Assembly (NCBI RefSeq): GCF_900602065.1
Contig: NZ_UWFN01000265.1
Span: 186,001-250,000 of the forward strand
Source: Pseudomonas viridiflava
Lineage (GTDB): Bacteria > Pseudomonadota > Gammaproteobacteria > Pseudomonadales > Pseudomonadaceae
Length of the DNA: 64,000 nucleotides
Direction of reading: 5' to 3'
The translations under genes and the position numbers were made by a program. The notes under the pieces were generated by a model. It had not been told where the DNA came from. It saw only the letters and a program-made list of their open reading frames with translations, and searched no databases. Below, in pieces: positions 53,814 through 64,000 of this stretch; position 1 is the stretch's first letter; every line of letters begins with the position of its first letter.

Positions 53814-54464
53814 TCAGCTCAATGGGAAAATCGACGATGAGGACAACGCTGACTGAATCATTGCATCACGCGCCTCATAGGCAGCCCGCACTGGCCCGAA
53901 CGAACGCCGATGAATGGGCGTCGGCCCCAGGCGCGCAAGGGCTTCAAGATGAACAGGCGTTGGATAGCCCTTGTGTCCGCCAATGCCGTAACCCGGATAC
54001 TTGAGTTCCATGGCCGCCATTTCACGGTCACGACTGACCTTGGCGAGAATAGACGCAGCTGCAATGGCCGGTACCTTGGAATCACCCTGCACCACCGGCG
54101 CACTGGGTACTGACAACTGAGGGCAACGGTTGCCATCGATCAATGCCAGCTTCGGCGTGATCATCAAGCCTTCCACAGCACGCTTCATGGCGAGCATGGT
54201 GGCGTGCAGAATGTTCAGTTCGTCGATCTCTTCGACTTCCGCCCGGGCAATATGCCAGGACAGCGCCTTCTCACAGATTTCATCGAACAGCAGCTCGCGC
54301 TTGGCCTCGGTCAGCTTCTTCGAATCATTGAGCCCCAGAATCGGGCGGCGCGGGTCGAGAATCACCGCTGCTGTCACCACCGCACCACAAAGCGGCCCGC
54401 GGCCCACTTCATCAACGCCGGCAACCAGCTCCTCGACCAGATTAAAATCCAGACCCATTTGCAT
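53814..54464 (-). CDS. rnhB: Ribonuclease HII
   Basis: With the ATG at 54464 the protein has 216 residues and begins [13 protein letters not shown] as in relatives; a GTG at 54479 that overlaps the lpxB stop (GTGA) is an alternative and would add five. Motifs are [20 protein letters not shown] (about 14-33, with the first catalytic Asp and Glu), [22 protein letters not shown] and [20 protein letters not shown]. It cuts RNA in RNA/DNA hybrids, including single ribonucleotides. It lies between lpxB and dnaE. Confidence 0.94.
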   Translation of the reverse strand: MQMGLDFNLVEELVAGVDEVGRGPLCGAVVTAAVILDPRRPILGLNDSKKLTEAKRELLFDEICEKALSWHIARAEVEEIDELNILHATMLAMKRAVEGLMITPKLALIDGNRCPQLSVPSAPVVQGDSKVPAIAAASILAKVSRDREMAAMELKYPGYGIGGHKGYPTPVHLEALARLGPTPIHRRSFGPVRAAYEARDAMIQSALSSSSIFPLS

Positions 54465-54475
54465 TGAACGCGAAC

Positions 54476-55615
54476 TCACAGTGAAGGCGAATGGCCAATC
54501 AGGCTCAACACCGCCTCGGCGGCCTGATTGGATGCATCGCGACGCAAGGTCCGGTGTATTTCGTCAAAGCCCGCAGTCTGCGCAGCGCCATCATCCAGCA
54601 ACGGCAGCAGCTGCTGCACCAACGCTTCAGCGGTGGCGTCATCCTGCAACAACTCCGGCACCAGCAGACGCTGCGCAAGAAGGTTGGGCAGCGAGACGTA
54701 AGGGCTTTTCACCAGACGCTTGAGTATCCAGAAGGTCAGCGGTGCCAGACGATAGGCAACCACCATTGGACGCTTGTAAAGCAGTGCTTCCAGTGTCGCG
54801 GTGCCCGACGCGATCAATACCGCATCGCAGGCGGCCAGCGCCACATGGGAGCGGCCGTCGAGCAGCAACACCTGCAACTCGCGACCCACCAGCAACTGTT
54901 CGATCTGTGCGCGACGCTGCGGACTGGCGCACGGCAGCACAAAGCGGACATCAGGACGTGAGGCCAGCAGGCGCTCGGCAGCATCAAAGAACAGACTGCC
55001 CAGACGCCCCACTTCACCACCGCGACTGCCCGGCATCAACGCTACGACAGGCCCATCGCCCAGGCCTAATTCGGCGCGCGCGGCAGCGCGGTCGGCCTGT
55101 AGCGGAATGGTGTCAGCCAGCGGATGCCCGACGAATTTGACCGGCACACCTTTCTCTTCATAAAAACGAGCTTCGAAAGGCAGCAGGGTCAACATCAGGT
55201 CGCAGCCTTCACGAATCTTGAGGACCCGCTTCTGCCGCCACGCCCACACAGACGGGCTGACGTAGTGCACCGTTTTTATTCCGGCACGACGCAACTGAAG
55301 CTCGATGTTGAGTGTGAAGTCCGGCGCGTCGATACCAATGAAGACATCAGGCTTTTGATCGATGAGAGTCTGAATCAACAGCTTGCGTCGAGCCATCAGC
55401 TCACGCAGTCGACCCAGCACTTCGACAAGCCCCATCACCGACAGACGCTCCATCGGGAAGTACGACACCATGCCCTCGGCTTCCATCAGCGGACCGCCGA
55501 CACCGATGAACTCGACATGAGGATGACGCGCCTTGATGGCGCGCATGAGACCAGAGCCGAGAATATCCCCCGACGCCTCGCCAGCGACTAAAGCGACACG
55601 CAATACGCTGGACAT
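54476..55615 (-). CDS. lpxB: Lipid-A-disaccharide synthase LpxB
   Basis: The 379-residue glycosyltransferase (GT19) starts with [18 protein letters not shown] and has [41 protein letters not shown] (about 119-135), [12 protein letters not shown] and [15 protein letters not shown]. It joins UDP-diacylglucosamine and lipid X to form the lipid A disaccharide at the inner face of the inner membrane. It starts two bases after the lpxA stop. Confidence 0.96.
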   Translation of the reverse strand: MSSVLRVALVAGEASGDILGSGLMRAIKARHPHVEFIGVGGPLMEAEGMVSYFPMERLSVMGLVEVLGRLRELMARRKLLIQTLIDQKPDVFIGIDAPDFTLNIELQLRRAGIKTVHYVSPSVWAWRQKRVLKIREGCDLMLTLLPFEARFYEEKGVPVKFVGHPLADTIPLQADRAAARAELGLGDGPVVALMPGSRGGEVGRLGSLFFDAAERLLASRPDVRFVLPCASPQRRAQIEQLLVGRELQVLLLDGRSHVALAACDAVLIASGTATLEALLYKRPMVVAYRLAPLTFWILKRLVKSPYVSLPNLLAQRLLVPELLQDDATAEALVQQLLPLLDDGAAQTAGFDEIHRTLRRDASNQAAEAVLSLIGHSPSL

Positions 55616-55617
55616 GA

Positions 55618-56394
55618 TTAGCGGGTGATGCCGCGGGTCGAGGTCTGAATAGACTCAAGAAACAGAGCGACCTCTGGGAACTGGGCAGCAGGCTCAGCCA
55701 GGTCGGCAATGGCCTGATCAACCGTCAGCCCCTGCCGATAAACCACTTTGTAGGCCCGACGCAGCGCGTGAATGGCTTCTTCGGTGAAGCCGCGGCGGCG
55801 CATGCCTTCAAAGTTCATGCTCCGCGCTTCGGCAGGGTTGCCGAACACGGTTACAAATGCAGGAACGTCCTTGCCAATGGCCGTCCCCATACCGGAAAAA
55901 CTATGGGCACCAATATGGCAATACTGATGGACCAGGGTGAAACCGGACAGGATCGCCCAATCCGCAACATGCACATGACCCGCTAACGCGGTGTTGTTAA
56001 CCAGAATGCAGTTGTTGCCGATGACGCTGTCATGACCGATGTGTGCATAGGCCATGATCAGGTTGTGGTCGCCAATCGTGGTTTCAGCACGGTCCTGAAT
56101 AGTCCCACGGTGAATCGTCACACCCTCACGAATCACGTTGTGATCGCCAATGACCAGACGCGTCGCCTCACCCTTGTACTTGAGATCGGGTGTGTCCTCG
56201 CCTACCGAGGAAAACTGGTAGATACGATTGTGCTTACCGATCCGGGTCGGGCCACGCAGGATCACGTGAGGCCCAACCACTGTACCCTCGCCAATTTCCA
56301 CACCGGCTCCGATGATCGACCACGGGCCGACCTCCACATTGTCAGCCAGGACGGCTGTCGGATCGATGATTGCGCGAGGGTCAATTAAACTCAT
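55618..56394 (-). CDS. lpxA: UDP-N-acetylglucosamine acyltransferase LpxA
   Basis: The 258-residue left-handed beta-helix protein begins [27 protein letters not shown] and shows hexapeptide repeats through residue about 180, with the catalytic His in [24 protein letters not shown], then the helical C-terminal domain ([23 protein letters not shown]). It performs the first step of lipid A synthesis. The ATG overlaps the fabZ stop as ATGA. Confidence 0.97.
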   Translation of the reverse strand: MSLIDPRAIIDPTAVLADNVEVGPWSIIGAGVEIGEGTVVGPHVILRGPTRIGKHNRIYQFSSVGEDTPDLKYKGEATRLVIGDHNVIREGVTIHRGTIQDRAETTIGDHNLIMAYAHIGHDSVIGNNCILVNNTALAGHVHVADWAILSGFTLVHQYCHIGAHSFSGMGTAIGKDVPAFVTVFGNPAEARSMNFEGMRRRGFTEEAIHALRRAYKVVYRQGLTVDQAIADLAEPAAQFPEVALFLESIQTSTRGITR

Positions 56395-56831
56395 AGTTTA
56401 CGTTCCGCACAGATGATTTCTGCGGAGCAAACCGGCTTGCCGTCGACCGAAGCCTGGCATTCGAACTTCCAGATCTGACGCTTGCAGCTGAGGAACTTCG
56501 CTTCAAGAATCAACTGGTCGCCCGGCAGCACAGGCTGGCGGAAACGCAGTTTGTCCGAGCCCACGAAATAATACAGTGTGCCATCAGCAGGTTTGGCACC
56601 CAGCATTTTGAAGCCAAGGATACCGGCCGCTTGTGCCATCGCCTCAATGATCAACACACCCGGCATGATTGGATGCGCAGGGAAGTGCCCGTTGAAAAAC
56701 GGTTCATTGATGCTGACGTTTTTATAAGCACGAATACTTTTGCTCTCTACATCGAGCTCAACGACACGATCCACCAAAAGGAACGGGTAGCGGTGTGGCA
56801 AGTATTCGCGAATTTCGTTGATGTCCATCAT
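56391..56831 (-). CDS. fabZ: 3-hydroxyacyl-ACP dehydratase FabZ
   Basis: The ATG at 56831 gives 146 residues, the size in other Pseudomonas. The hot-dog fold has [48 protein letters not shown] (about 43-71; catalytic His and Glu) and [15 protein letters not shown]. It dehydrates 3-hydroxyacyl-ACP in fatty acid elongation, competing with LpxA/LpxD for the same ACP substrates. It overlaps lpxA by four bases. A longer upstream frame lacks a good start. Confidence 0.96.
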   Translation of the reverse strand: MMDINEIREYLPHRYPFLLVDRVVELDVESKSIRAYKNVSINEPFFNGHFPAHPIMPGVLIIEAMAQAAGILGFKMLGAKPADGTLYYFVGSDKLRFRQPVLPGDQLILEAKFLSCKRQIWKFECQASVDGKPVCSAEIICAERKL

Positions 56832-56942
56832 TTCGAGGGGAAGCCTGTAGTCAAGATTGGGAGTGCGCGGCAATTGCGCTGCACTCCTCTGCAAATCAAG
56901 GAAGCAATTTATCGGCAGTGCGCGCTTGATATGAAAAAAGTA

Positions 56943-57998
56943 TCAGCCATCTGATGAAGCATTAACGCCTGAGGTCACTGCCTCAACAATCTTTTCCAGT
57001 TTTTGCAGTCGACGCGCCATGTCGTCGAGCTTGCGAATACGTGCAGCGCTTTTACGCCACTCGCCTGCAGGCTGCATGGCAGTCCCCGATGAATAAGAAC
57101 CTGGCTCGGTAATCGAATGGGTCACCATCGTCATGCCGGTGATAAAAACGCCATCGCAGATGTCGATATGCCCAACCAGCCCAACACCACCGGCAAGCAT
57201 GCAGTGCTTGCCGATTTTGGTACTGCCGGAGATACCCACGCACGCGGCCATCGCCGTGTGATCGCCAATCTGCACGTTGTGGGCGATCTGAATCTGGTTA
57301 TCCAGCTTCACACCGTTACCGATGCGGGTGTCAGCCAGCGCGCCGCGGTCAATGGCGGTATTCACGCCAATTTCCACATCGTCGCCTATCAGCACACCAC
57401 CAATCTGGGCAATCTTCTGCCAGATACCCTTCTCGTTGGCAAAGCCGAAGCCTTCGCCGCCCAGAACAGCACCCGATTGAATGACTACTCGCTTACCGAT
57501 GCGCACGTCGTGATAAAGCGTAACGCGTGGAGCTAGCCAGCCGCCCTCACCGATTTCGCACCGGGCACCAATAAAACACTGGGCACCGACGGTAACGCCC
57601 GCAGCGATCCGCGCTCCGCTCTCGATCACAGCGAAAGCACCGATGCTCGCCGCAGGATCAATCTGCGCGTCATCAGCGATGACTGCTGTCGGATGGATTC
57701 CGGCAACGGCCTTGGGCTTGGGATCGAACAGATGGGAGATACGCGCGTAAGCCAGATAGGGATCCGGCACCAGCAATGCATCGCCAGCATACGAATCCGC
57801 GTCAGCAGGCTTCAACAGCACCGCAGAGGCTTGAGTATCAACGAGGAATTTACGGTATTGCGGATTTGCCAGGAAACTGACCTGACCTGGACCGGCCTCT
57901 TGCAAAGTGGCCAGCCCGGTAATTTCTTTATCCTGAGAACCACGCAGCGTGGCCCCCAGGAACTCGGCCAACTCGCCGAGCTTGATAGTCGCGGTCAT
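56943..57998 (-). CDS. lpxD: UDP-3-O-acylglucosamine N-acyltransferase LpxD
   Basis: The 351-residue protein has an N-terminal uridine-binding domain (about 1-100; [33 protein letters not shown]), then a beta-helix of hexapeptides with [16 protein letters not shown] and the catalytic His in [29 protein letters not shown] (about 230-258). It adds the N-linked 3-hydroxyacyl chain of lipid A. It follows skp by three bases. Confidence 0.96.
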   Translation of the reverse strand: MTATIKLGELAEFLGATLRGSQDKEITGLATLQEAGPGQVSFLANPQYRKFLVDTQASAVLLKPADADSYAGDALLVPDPYLAYARISHLFDPKPKAVAGIHPTAVIADDAQIDPAASIGAFAVIESGARIAAGVTVGAQCFIGARCEIGEGGWLAPRVTLYHDVRIGKRVVIQSGAVLGGEGFGFANEKGIWQKIAQIGGVLIGDDVEIGVNTAIDRGALADTRIGNGVKLDNQIQIAHNVQIGDHTAMAACVGISGSTKIGKHCMLAGGVGLVGHIDICDGVFITGMTMVTHSITEPGSYSSGTAMQPAGEWRKSAARIRKLDDMARRLQKLEKIVEAVTSGVNASSDG

Positions 57999-58001
57999 AG
58001 G

Positions 58002-58505
58002 TTACTTCAGCTGGTTCATGCGCTCGATGACCTGGCGAGTAACGTCGTACTGTGGCTTGACGTCAATCACTGCACCGCGCTCGAAGACCAGGTCAAATGC
58101 ACCTTTCTTGATCACTTCTTCCACTGCCTGATCCAGCTTGGGCTTGAGTTGCTTGAGCATTTCACGATCGGCAACGGCTTTCGCTTCGTTCAGTTCCTTG
58201 GACTGGAACTGGAAGTCACGGGCTTTTTGCTTGAACTCAAGCTCAAGACGCTCGCGCTCTGGCTGGGCCATTTTGTCGCCGCCGCTTACCAGACGATCCT
58301 GGATACCCTTGGCACTGCTTTCCAGAGTCTTCAGTTTGGTCAGTTGCGGACCGAACTTCTTCTCGGCATCAACGGCGTATTTCTTGGCCGCATCAGATTC
58401 AAGCAAAGCCATTTGATAGTTCAGAACGGCAATTTTCATGTCGGCAAAAGCCGGGCCTGCTGCCAGAACGGTTGCCAGCAGTACCAATTGAGTCAACTTA
58501 CGCAC
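58002..58505 (-). CDS. skp: Periplasmic chaperone Skp/OmpH
   Basis: The 167-residue protein has a signal peptide (KLTQLVLLATVLAAGPAFAD), then MKIAVLNYQMALLESDAAKKY and a long helical hairpin (about 45-125) rich in Lys, Glu and Gln, ending in AVIDVKPQYDVTRQVIERMNQLK. As a trimer it holds outer-membrane proteins on their way to BamA, the next gene upstream. The gap to bamA is 45 bases. Confidence 0.94.
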   Translation of the reverse strand: MRKLTQLVLLATVLAAGPAFADMKIAVLNYQMALLESDAAKKYAVDAEKKFGPQLTKLKTLESSAKGIQDRLVSGGDKMAQPERERLELEFKQKARDFQFQSKELNEAKAVADREMLKQLKPKLDQAVEEVIKKGAFDLVFERGAVIDVKPQYDVTRQVIERMNQLK

Positions 58506-58550
58506 GATGCACTCCTACAGAATTCGCTGTCGTTATCTAAAATCAGACGC

Positions 58551-60923
58551 TTAGAAAGTCTGACCAAGGGAAAATTGGAAAACCTGGGTTTCAGTATCGT
58601 CATCCGGTTTCTTGATCGGCATCGCCAGAGCGAAGCTCAAAGGACCGAGCGCGGTAATCCAGGTCACACCTACACCAACAGAACTGGCCATACCGGAGAA
58701 GTCGACGTCATTACATTCAACTTTCTTGCCGTTGAGCGTCCGGTTGGAATTGCAGTTGGTGTCGAACACGTTACCCACGTCCCAGAACAGCGAAGTGCGC
58801 AGGGAGCGTTGGTCTTTGATGAACGGCAGAGGGAACATGACCTCTACGCCACCTTGAACCAGTACGTTACCACCGAACGGAAGTGGATCCTGGTCCGGGT
58901 CAGCAGCGGTGCCTGGCTTGGTACCGGTACTAGGCGTACTGCGCGGCCCCAGGGTGCTGTCCTTGAAACCACGAACCGAGTTGAAGCCACCGGCATAGTA
59001 GTTCTCATAGAACGGCAGACCGGAGGTCGAACCATAGCCGTCGCCATAACCCAGCTCAGTGTGCAGACGCAGGGTGTAGTTATCGGTGATCGGGTGGAAG
59101 TACTGAGCACGGTAGTCGAGTTTGTAGAACGACAGGTCGCTACCCGGCAATGTAGTTTCCAGCACGAGGCTTTGCGAGTGACCACGCGTCGCCAGTACAC
59201 CTTTGTTCAGAGTGGACTCGGACCAGCCGATCGAACCCTTGAAGTTCAGGTACTTGTCGCCTTCCTTGTCCACGAAATCAAAGATTTCGTCGACGGTGTA
59301 GGTACCGGTCTTGATTTCGTCCTGCTGCACGGTCAGGCCGTAAGTCAGACGCGAAGTTTCGTTGATCGGGTAGCCCATGCTGATACCAGCACCGAGGCTG
59401 TCTACCGCATAGCTCGCAACGTCAACATCAAGATCGTCGTAATCGGTGGTGCGGTAGAACGCGTTGTAACCCAGGCTCACACCATCAGCGGTCCAGTACG
59501 GATCGACATAGCTGAAGTTGTAACGGCTCTGATATTCGCTGCGGGTCAGGCCGATGCTGACCTTGTTACCAGTACCGAGGAAGTTGTTCTGGCTGATCGA
59601 ACCGCCAAGAATCAGACCGGCGCTCTGGGCGAAACCGACACTGGCGGTAATCGAGCCGGAGGCCTGCTCTTCTACGGCGTAGTTAACATCAACCTGGTCG
59701 TCGGTGCCTGGAACCGCCGGAGTCTCAACGTTCACTTCCTTGAAGAAGCCCAGACGATCCAGACGGGTCTTGGACTGGTCGATCAGATAGGTCGAAGCCC
59801 ACCCGCCTTCCATCTGGCGCATTTCACGACGCAACACTTCGTCAGCAGATTTGGTGTTTCCGCGGAAGTTGATGCGGTTCACATAAGCACGTTTGCCAGG
59901 ATCAACCACGAAAGTGATGTCGACGGTGTGATCTTCATCATTCGGTGTAGGCACGCCGTTGACGTTGGCGAAGGTATAGCCTTCGTTACCCAGACGACGA
60001 GTGATCAGCTCGGAGGTCGTGGTCATGACCTTGCGCGAGAAAACCTGGCCAGGCTTGACCAGCAGCAGGGACTTGACCTGATCTTCCGGAACCTTGAGGT
60101 CACCGCTCAGCTTGACGGACTTGACGCTGTACTTCTGGCCTTCGTTAACGTTGACCGTGATGTAGACGTTTTTCTTGTCAGGCGTGATCGACACCTGAGT
60201 CGAGGCGATATCCATGTTGATATAGCCGCGATCGAGATAGTACGAACGCAGACGTTCGAGGTCGCCGGACAGTTTTTCCCGGGCGTACTTGTCGTCGTTC
60301 TTGAAGAAGGAAAGCCAGTTGGTGGTCTTGAGTTCAAACAGGTCGATCAGGTCTTCATCAGGGAAAACGCTGTTACCCACCACGTTGATGTGCTGGATGG
60401 AGGCGACCGTGCCTTCGTTGATGTTGATCTTCAGGCCAACGCGGTTGCGTGGCTGGGCAACGACTTCAGTCGCGACTTCAGCCGAATAACGACCTTGAGC
60501 AACATACTGACGTTGCAGCTCGTTGCGCACACCTTCGAGAGTTGCCCGCTGGAAGATTTCACCTTCAGCCAGACCCGACTGTTTCAGACCTTTCATCAGG
60601 TCTTCAGTAGAGATGGCTTTGTTGCCCTCGATTTCGATACTCGCGACAGATGGACGCTCGACGACGGTGATGACCAGCACATTGCCGTCACGACCCAACT
60701 GAATATCCTGGAAGAACCCGGTTTTAAACAGTGCGCGAGTGGCATCCACCAGACGACCATCATCCGCTTGCTCGCCAACGTTCAGCGGCAACGCACCAAA
60801 TACACTGCCCGCGGATACCCGCTGCAGGCCATTGACACGGATATCGGAGATAGTGAAGGACTCGGCGTGAACTTCGGCAATCATCAGTACGGCAAGAACC
60901 GCAGTTAGCAGCAGACGTTTCAT
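58551..60923 (-). CDS. bamA: Outer-membrane assembly factor BamA
   Basis: The ATG at 60923 gives 790 residues. A signal peptide (KRLLLTAVLAVLMIAEVHAE) precedes five POTRA domains (about 22-420; first one FTISDIRVNGLQRVSAGSVF), and the C-terminal barrel (about 420-790) ends in FSLGQTF with a terminal Phe. The conserved barrel loop segment is seen as VRGFKDSTLGPR (VRGF motif). It inserts beta-barrel proteins in the outer membrane. It lies between rseP and skp as expected. Confidence 0.97.
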   Translation of the reverse strand: MKRLLLTAVLAVLMIAEVHAESFTISDIRVNGLQRVSAGSVFGALPLNVGEQADDGRLVDATRALFKTGFFQDIQLGRDGNVLVITVVERPSVASIEIEGNKAISTEDLMKGLKQSGLAEGEIFQRATLEGVRNELQRQYVAQGRYSAEVATEVVAQPRNRVGLKININEGTVASIQHINVVGNSVFPDEDLIDLFELKTTNWLSFFKNDDKYAREKLSGDLERLRSYYLDRGYINMDIASTQVSITPDKKNVYITVNVNEGQKYSVKSVKLSGDLKVPEDQVKSLLLVKPGQVFSRKVMTTTSELITRRLGNEGYTFANVNGVPTPNDEDHTVDITFVVDPGKRAYVNRINFRGNTKSADEVLRREMRQMEGGWASTYLIDQSKTRLDRLGFFKEVNVETPAVPGTDDQVDVNYAVEEQASGSITASVGFAQSAGLILGGSISQNNFLGTGNKVSIGLTRSEYQSRYNFSYVDPYWTADGVSLGYNAFYRTTDYDDLDVDVASYAVDSLGAGISMGYPINETSRLTYGLTVQQDEIKTGTYTVDEIFDFVDKEGDKYLNFKGSIGWSESTLNKGVLATRGHSQSLVLETTLPGSDLSFYKLDYRAQYFHPITDNYTLRLHTELGYGDGYGSTSGLPFYENYYAGGFNSVRGFKDSTLGPRSTPSTGTKPGTAADPDQDPLPFGGNVLVQGGVEVMFPLPFIKDQRSLRTSLFWDVGNVFDTNCNSNRTLNGKKVECNDVDFSGMASSVGVGVTWITALGPLSFALAMPIKKPDDDTETQVFQFSLGQTF

Positions 60924-61002
60924 GAAGTCCTTTCTTATTCCAACTGGCAATAAACAAACTGCCGCAAAATGCGGCAGATTCGCAACTCAGCAAAGCTAAG
61001 CT

Positions 61003-62355
61003 TTACAGTCGACCCAGATCGTTGACCAGCGCGAGCAACATAACGCCCACCACCAGACTGATACCAATCTGAACCCCCCAACCTTGAACCCTTTCCGAAA
61101 GGGGGCGACCACGTGCCCACTCAATCAGATAGAACAACAAATGCCCCCCGTCCAGCACTGGAATAGGCAGTAAATTCAGGACTCCCAGGCTTATGCTCAG
61201 ATAAGCGAGGAAATTCAGGAAATCACCTATGCCCGACTGGGCCGAAGCGCCCGCCACTTTAGCAATGGTTATCGGTCCACTCAAGTTTTTTACCGAGAGC
61301 TCGCCGAACAACATTTTCCGGAGTGAATCGAGCGTCAGTACGCTCATGGTCCAGGTACGGCTGGCGCCCTCGGCCACAGCGGCCAAAGGACCATAACTGA
61401 CTTCGCGCAACATCTCCGGAGGCCAATCGATACCTTTAACGCCAGCCCCCAGATAACCGCTTGCAGCCTTGCCTTCACCGCGCGCGGCAAGCGTCAGCGG
61501 CACATCAAGCTGTGATCCGTCACGCTCAACACGTAGAGAAATTTTCGCATCAGGGCGCTCGCGCACCCAATCAACTACCTGCTGCCACTCGTCTACCGGA
61601 CGACCATCAAGAGCAATCAGCTTGTCACCGGTTTTCAGCCCTGCTGCCTGCGCAGGACCCTTCGGATCAAGCTCCGCCAGAACCGGCGGCAGCGCTGGAC
61701 GCCACGGACGGATACCCAGCGACTTGATCGGGTCCGGCTCTTCGGCACCTTTCAACCAGTTATCCAGTTGCAGACTGTGAGCGGTATCAACCGTTGCACC
61801 AGATTCACGCACCTTAAGCGCGACGGAGCCACTTTCCCCCAAACGACGCACCAACTGCAGATTCACAGCAGACCAGCCGGAAACAGCTTCGCCATCTACA
61901 GAAACAATTTCCTGCCCGGCACTCAAACCTGCCTTCTGCGCAATACTGCCTGCTTCGACTGCACCGATAACGGGACGCACCTGCTGGCTACCCAGCATGG
62001 CCAAGACCCAGAAGAAAAAGATCGCCAAGAGGAAGTTCGCAATCGGGCCGGCGCTGACAATGGCAATACGCTGATAAACCGACTTGCGATTGAATGACTG
62101 ATCAGCAAGCTCGGGGGGAACGTTGCCTTCACGCTCATCAAGCATTTTCACGTAGCCGCCCAGCGGGATGGCAGCGATCACATACTCGGTCCCCTGACGA
62201 TCATGCCAGCGCACCAGCGGCGTGCCAAAGCCGACCGAAAAACGTAAAACCTTGACGCCACAACGCCGCGCCACCCAGAAGTGACCGTATTCGTGAAAGG
62301 TAACCAGCACGCCCAGCGCAACCAGGGTGCCAACAATCATATAGAGCGCGCTCAT
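61003..62355 (-). CDS. rseP: Site-2 zinc metalloprotease RseP
   Basis: The 450-residue inner-membrane protease has the zinc motif TFHEYGHFWVARRCGVKVL (HExxH near residue 21). Two PDZ domains follow (about 115-190 and 200-300; AELDPKGPAQAAGLKTGDKLIALDG), and the third ligand motif is NLLPIPVLDGGHLLFYLIEWARGRPL (about 393-418). It cuts anti-sigma factors (MucA/RseA type) after the first cleavage and so releases AlgU/SigmaE. A second ATG one codon earlier is possible. Confidence 0.96.
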   Translation of the reverse strand: MSALYMIVGTLVALGVLVTFHEYGHFWVARRCGVKVLRFSVGFGTPLVRWHDRQGTEYVIAAIPLGGYVKMLDEREGNVPPELADQSFNRKSVYQRIAIVSAGPIANFLLAIFFFWVLAMLGSQQVRPVIGAVEAGSIAQKAGLSAGQEIVSVDGEAVSGWSAVNLQLVRRLGESGSVALKVRESGATVDTAHSLQLDNWLKGAEEPDPIKSLGIRPWRPALPPVLAELDPKGPAQAAGLKTGDKLIALDGRPVDEWQQVVDWVRERPDAKISLRVERDGSQLDVPLTLAARGEGKAASGYLGAGVKGIDWPPEMLREVSYGPLAAVAEGASRTWTMSVLTLDSLRKMLFGELSVKNLSGPITIAKVAGASAQSGIGDFLNFLAYLSISLGVLNLLPIPVLDGGHLLFYLIEWARGRPLSERVQGWGVQIGISLVVGVMLLALVNDLGRL

Positions 62356-62415
62356 CAACTTTCTCCGGGTACTGGCTGGTTCAAGCCCTGCGCCAGCACC
62401 TTCTAGCCTCTGCGA

Positions 62416-63606
62416 TTATCGCCCGTTGCGGCTGAGCCATTGCTCTGCCAAAACGCGCGCTTTTGAATCCGCATCAAATACCGCATCCAGATCAGGGAGC
62501 GGAACAACGGGTTCAAGATTCAAAACATCGTCGATCATACTCGCGATTTCCGGATAACGGATGCGCCGATCAAGAAATGCAGCCACTGCGACTTCGTTTG
62601 CCGCGTTCAACATGGCTGGAGCACTGTTACCGGCTTCGGCAGCTTGCCGGGCCAGACGCAGGCACGGAAAGCGTTGCTCGTCGGGAGCCTGGAAATCCAG
62701 ACGCGCAATACTGAAAAGGTCCAGCGGCGCCACGCCCGAGTCAATGCGTTGCGGCCAGGCCAGGGCATGAGCGATAGGTGTGCGCATATCCGGATTACCC
62801 AACTGAGCAAGCACCGACCCATCCACGTAATCAACCATGGAATGGATGACGCTTTGAGGATGAATAACCACCTCAATCTGCTCAGGCCGCGCGTCGAACA
62901 GCCAGCAAGCCTCGATAAGCTCAAGACCCTTGTTCATCATGCTTGCCGAGTCCACCGAGATTTTGCGCCCCATCGACCAGTTGGGATGGGCACAGGCTTG
63001 CTCAGGGGATACGTCATGCAGCTCGCTCAACGGCGTTTCGCGGAACGGGCCACCAGAGGCCGTCAGCAGAATGCGTCGTACGCCAACCGGGCTCAGGCCA
63101 CGCGCATAATCAAGCGGCAAGCACTGGAAAATCGCGTTGTGCTCGCTATCAATGGGCAGCAATACCGCGCCACTTTGACGAACCGCCTGCATGAACAAGG
63201 CGCCGGACATGACCAGCGCTTCCTTGTTAGCCAGCAGAACTTTCTTGCCAGCCTCGACAGCCGCCAACGTAGGCCGCAGGCCAGCAGCGCCCACAATGGC
63301 AGCAAGCACAGCGTCGACCTGTGGATGCGCAGCGACTTCGCAAAGACCGCCCTCCCCCACCAGCACTCGAGTATCGAGGCCAGCAGCGGCCAGATCATCC
63401 TGCAACTTGCGGGCAGCCTCCTGAGTCGGCAGCACAGCGAAACGCGGTGTGTGCTTGATGCACAACGCCAGCAATTCACTTTGGCGACTGAAGCCAGTCA
63501 GGGCAAATACCTGATAGAGATCGGGATGACGAGCAATGACATCCAGGGTGCTCAGACCCACCGAGCCAGTAGCACCTAAAACGGTTACCTGTTGAGGACG
63601 ATTCAC
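62416..63606 (-). CDS. dxr: 1-deoxy-D-xylulose 5-phosphate reductoisomerase Dxr
   Basis: A GTG at 63606 overlaps the cdsA stop (GTGA) and gives 396 residues, as in other Pseudomonas. Motifs are [23 protein letters not shown] (NADPH fold), [16 protein letters not shown] (about 123-138), [14 protein letters not shown] (metal ligands), [40 protein letters not shown] and [22 protein letters not shown]. It makes MEP, the pathway's first committed step; ispD and ispF act later. Confidence 0.97.
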   Translation of the reverse strand: MNRPQQVTVLGATGSVGLSTLDVIARHPDLYQVFALTGFSRQSELLALCIKHTPRFAVLPTQEAARKLQDDLAAAGLDTRVLVGEGGLCEVAAHPQVDAVLAAIVGAAGLRPTLAAVEAGKKVLLANKEALVMSGALFMQAVRQSGAVLLPIDSEHNAIFQCLPLDYARGLSPVGVRRILLTASGGPFRETPLSELHDVSPEQACAHPNWSMGRKISVDSASMMNKGLELIEACWLFDARPEQIEVVIHPQSVIHSMVDYVDGSVLAQLGNPDMRTPIAHALAWPQRIDSGVAPLDLFSIARLDFQAPDEQRFPCLRLARQAAEAGNSAPAMLNAANEVAVAAFLDRRIRYPEIASMIDDVLNLEPVVPLPDLDAVFDADSKARVLAEQWLSRNGR

Positions 63607-64000
63607 AGCACGCCCCAATCAGCAGCCCAAAGCAGCACGGCAAAAACCGGAATCGCGGCGGTCAGGCTGTCGATACGATCAAGCACCCCGCCGTGGCCAG
63701 GCAACAGATTACTACTGTCCTTGATCCCTGACAGACGCTTGAACATGCTTTCGGTCAAATCGCCCACCACGGAGATAAACACGACGATTGCCGTGCTCAG
63801 CAAACCAAACAGGAACTGCGCAGCGGACCAGTCGCGAGAGACGCCGACAATCGCAGTGATCAACAGGCAAGTGGCCAAACCACCGTAGACACCTTCCCAA
63901 CTCTTGCCCGGACTGACTTTCGGCGCCAGCTTGCGCTTGCCAAATGCCTTGCCGGAGAAATAGGCCCCGATGTCTGCCCCCCACACCAGCACCATGACCG
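63603..64000 (-). CDS. cdsA: Phosphatidate cytidylyltransferase CdsA (5' part off window)
   Basis: The C-terminal ~131 residues are present. They include [34 protein letters not shown] and the CDS signature [36 protein letters not shown], plus membrane segments ([39 protein letters not shown]). It makes CDP-diacylglycerol from phosphatidate and CTP. The start lies beyond the right edge; the stop overlaps dxr by four bases. Confidence 0.95.
   Translation of the reverse strand, partial: VMVLVWGADIGAYFSGKAFGKRKLAPKVSPGKSWEGVYGGLATCLLITAIVGVSRDWSAAQFLFGLLSTAIVVFISVVGDLTESMFKRLSGIKDSSNLLPGHGGVLDRIDSLTAAIPVFAVLLWAADWGVL

Noticed and set aside
57693..60908. 1,071-codon plus-strand frame opposite lpxD-skp-bamA
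   Set aside because: It spans three well-identified genes on the other strand, so it is a by-product of GC-rich codon use.

Overview
The window is a stretch of Pseudomonas chromosome, most likely fluorescens/syringae lineage, with the inner end of a prophage on its left. The evidence is the gene order (rimO; fpr/finR; dgkA-erdR; recX-recA-pncC; mutS-fdxA-rsmZ-rpoS-nlpD-pcm-surE-truD-ispF; ispD-ftsB-eno-kdsA-pyrG-tilS-accA-dnaE-rnhB-lpxB-lpxA-fabZ-lpxD-skp-bamA-rseP-dxr-cdsA), the RsmZ sRNA between fdxA and rpoS, and Pseudomonas-type REP/REPIN palindromes between genes.

Positions 1 to about 16,900 are a prophage that continues off the left edge. Its head genes have P2 type and order: Q and P (portal, large terminase) rightward, O, N, M, L and R leftward, then an Ogr-type late activator. 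The early half does not look like P2. It has a lambda-like immunity region (Cro-like protein, self-cleaving CI-type repressor, palindromic operators), a protein resembling plasmid RepA initiators followed by a hairpin-rich non-coding tract, a seven-gene leftward set of mostly unknown genes, and a large serine recombinase in place of a P2 tyrosine integrase. A gene for a four-TM protein with octapeptide repeats lies immediately upstream of the integrase and touches it. I see no P2 gpA replication gene between Q and the chromosome junction. Six copies of a GCC-N3-GGC palindrome mark two control regions about 3.6 kb apart, and a LexA-box-like site precedes a DUF1654 gene.

From 17,004 on the window is core chromosome. 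17.0-20.7 kb: rimO, a YjaB-like acetyltransferase, an RsuA/RluF-like protein lacking the catalytic Asp, and a YehS homologue. 20.8-29.7 kb: trmO, fpr/finR, dgkA, erdR, a DTW-domain tRNA modifier, a small secreted protein, a LOG protein, and recX-recA (with SOS box)-pncC. 29.8-39.0 kb: mutS, fdxA, rsmZ and the ispF-truD-surE-pcm-nlpD-rpoS cluster. 39.0-42.1 kb: glutathione-dependent formaldehyde detoxification with a divergent LysR regulator. 42.3-64.0 kb: one long leftward series for isoprenoids, division, enolase, KDO, CTP, fatty acid/lipid A synthesis, DNA replication and outer-membrane assembly, ending in a cdsA cut by the right edge.

The core genes are recognised with high confidence. The prophage early region holds nearly all of the novelty. 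Family assignments are from memory of conserved motifs; no database search was possible.
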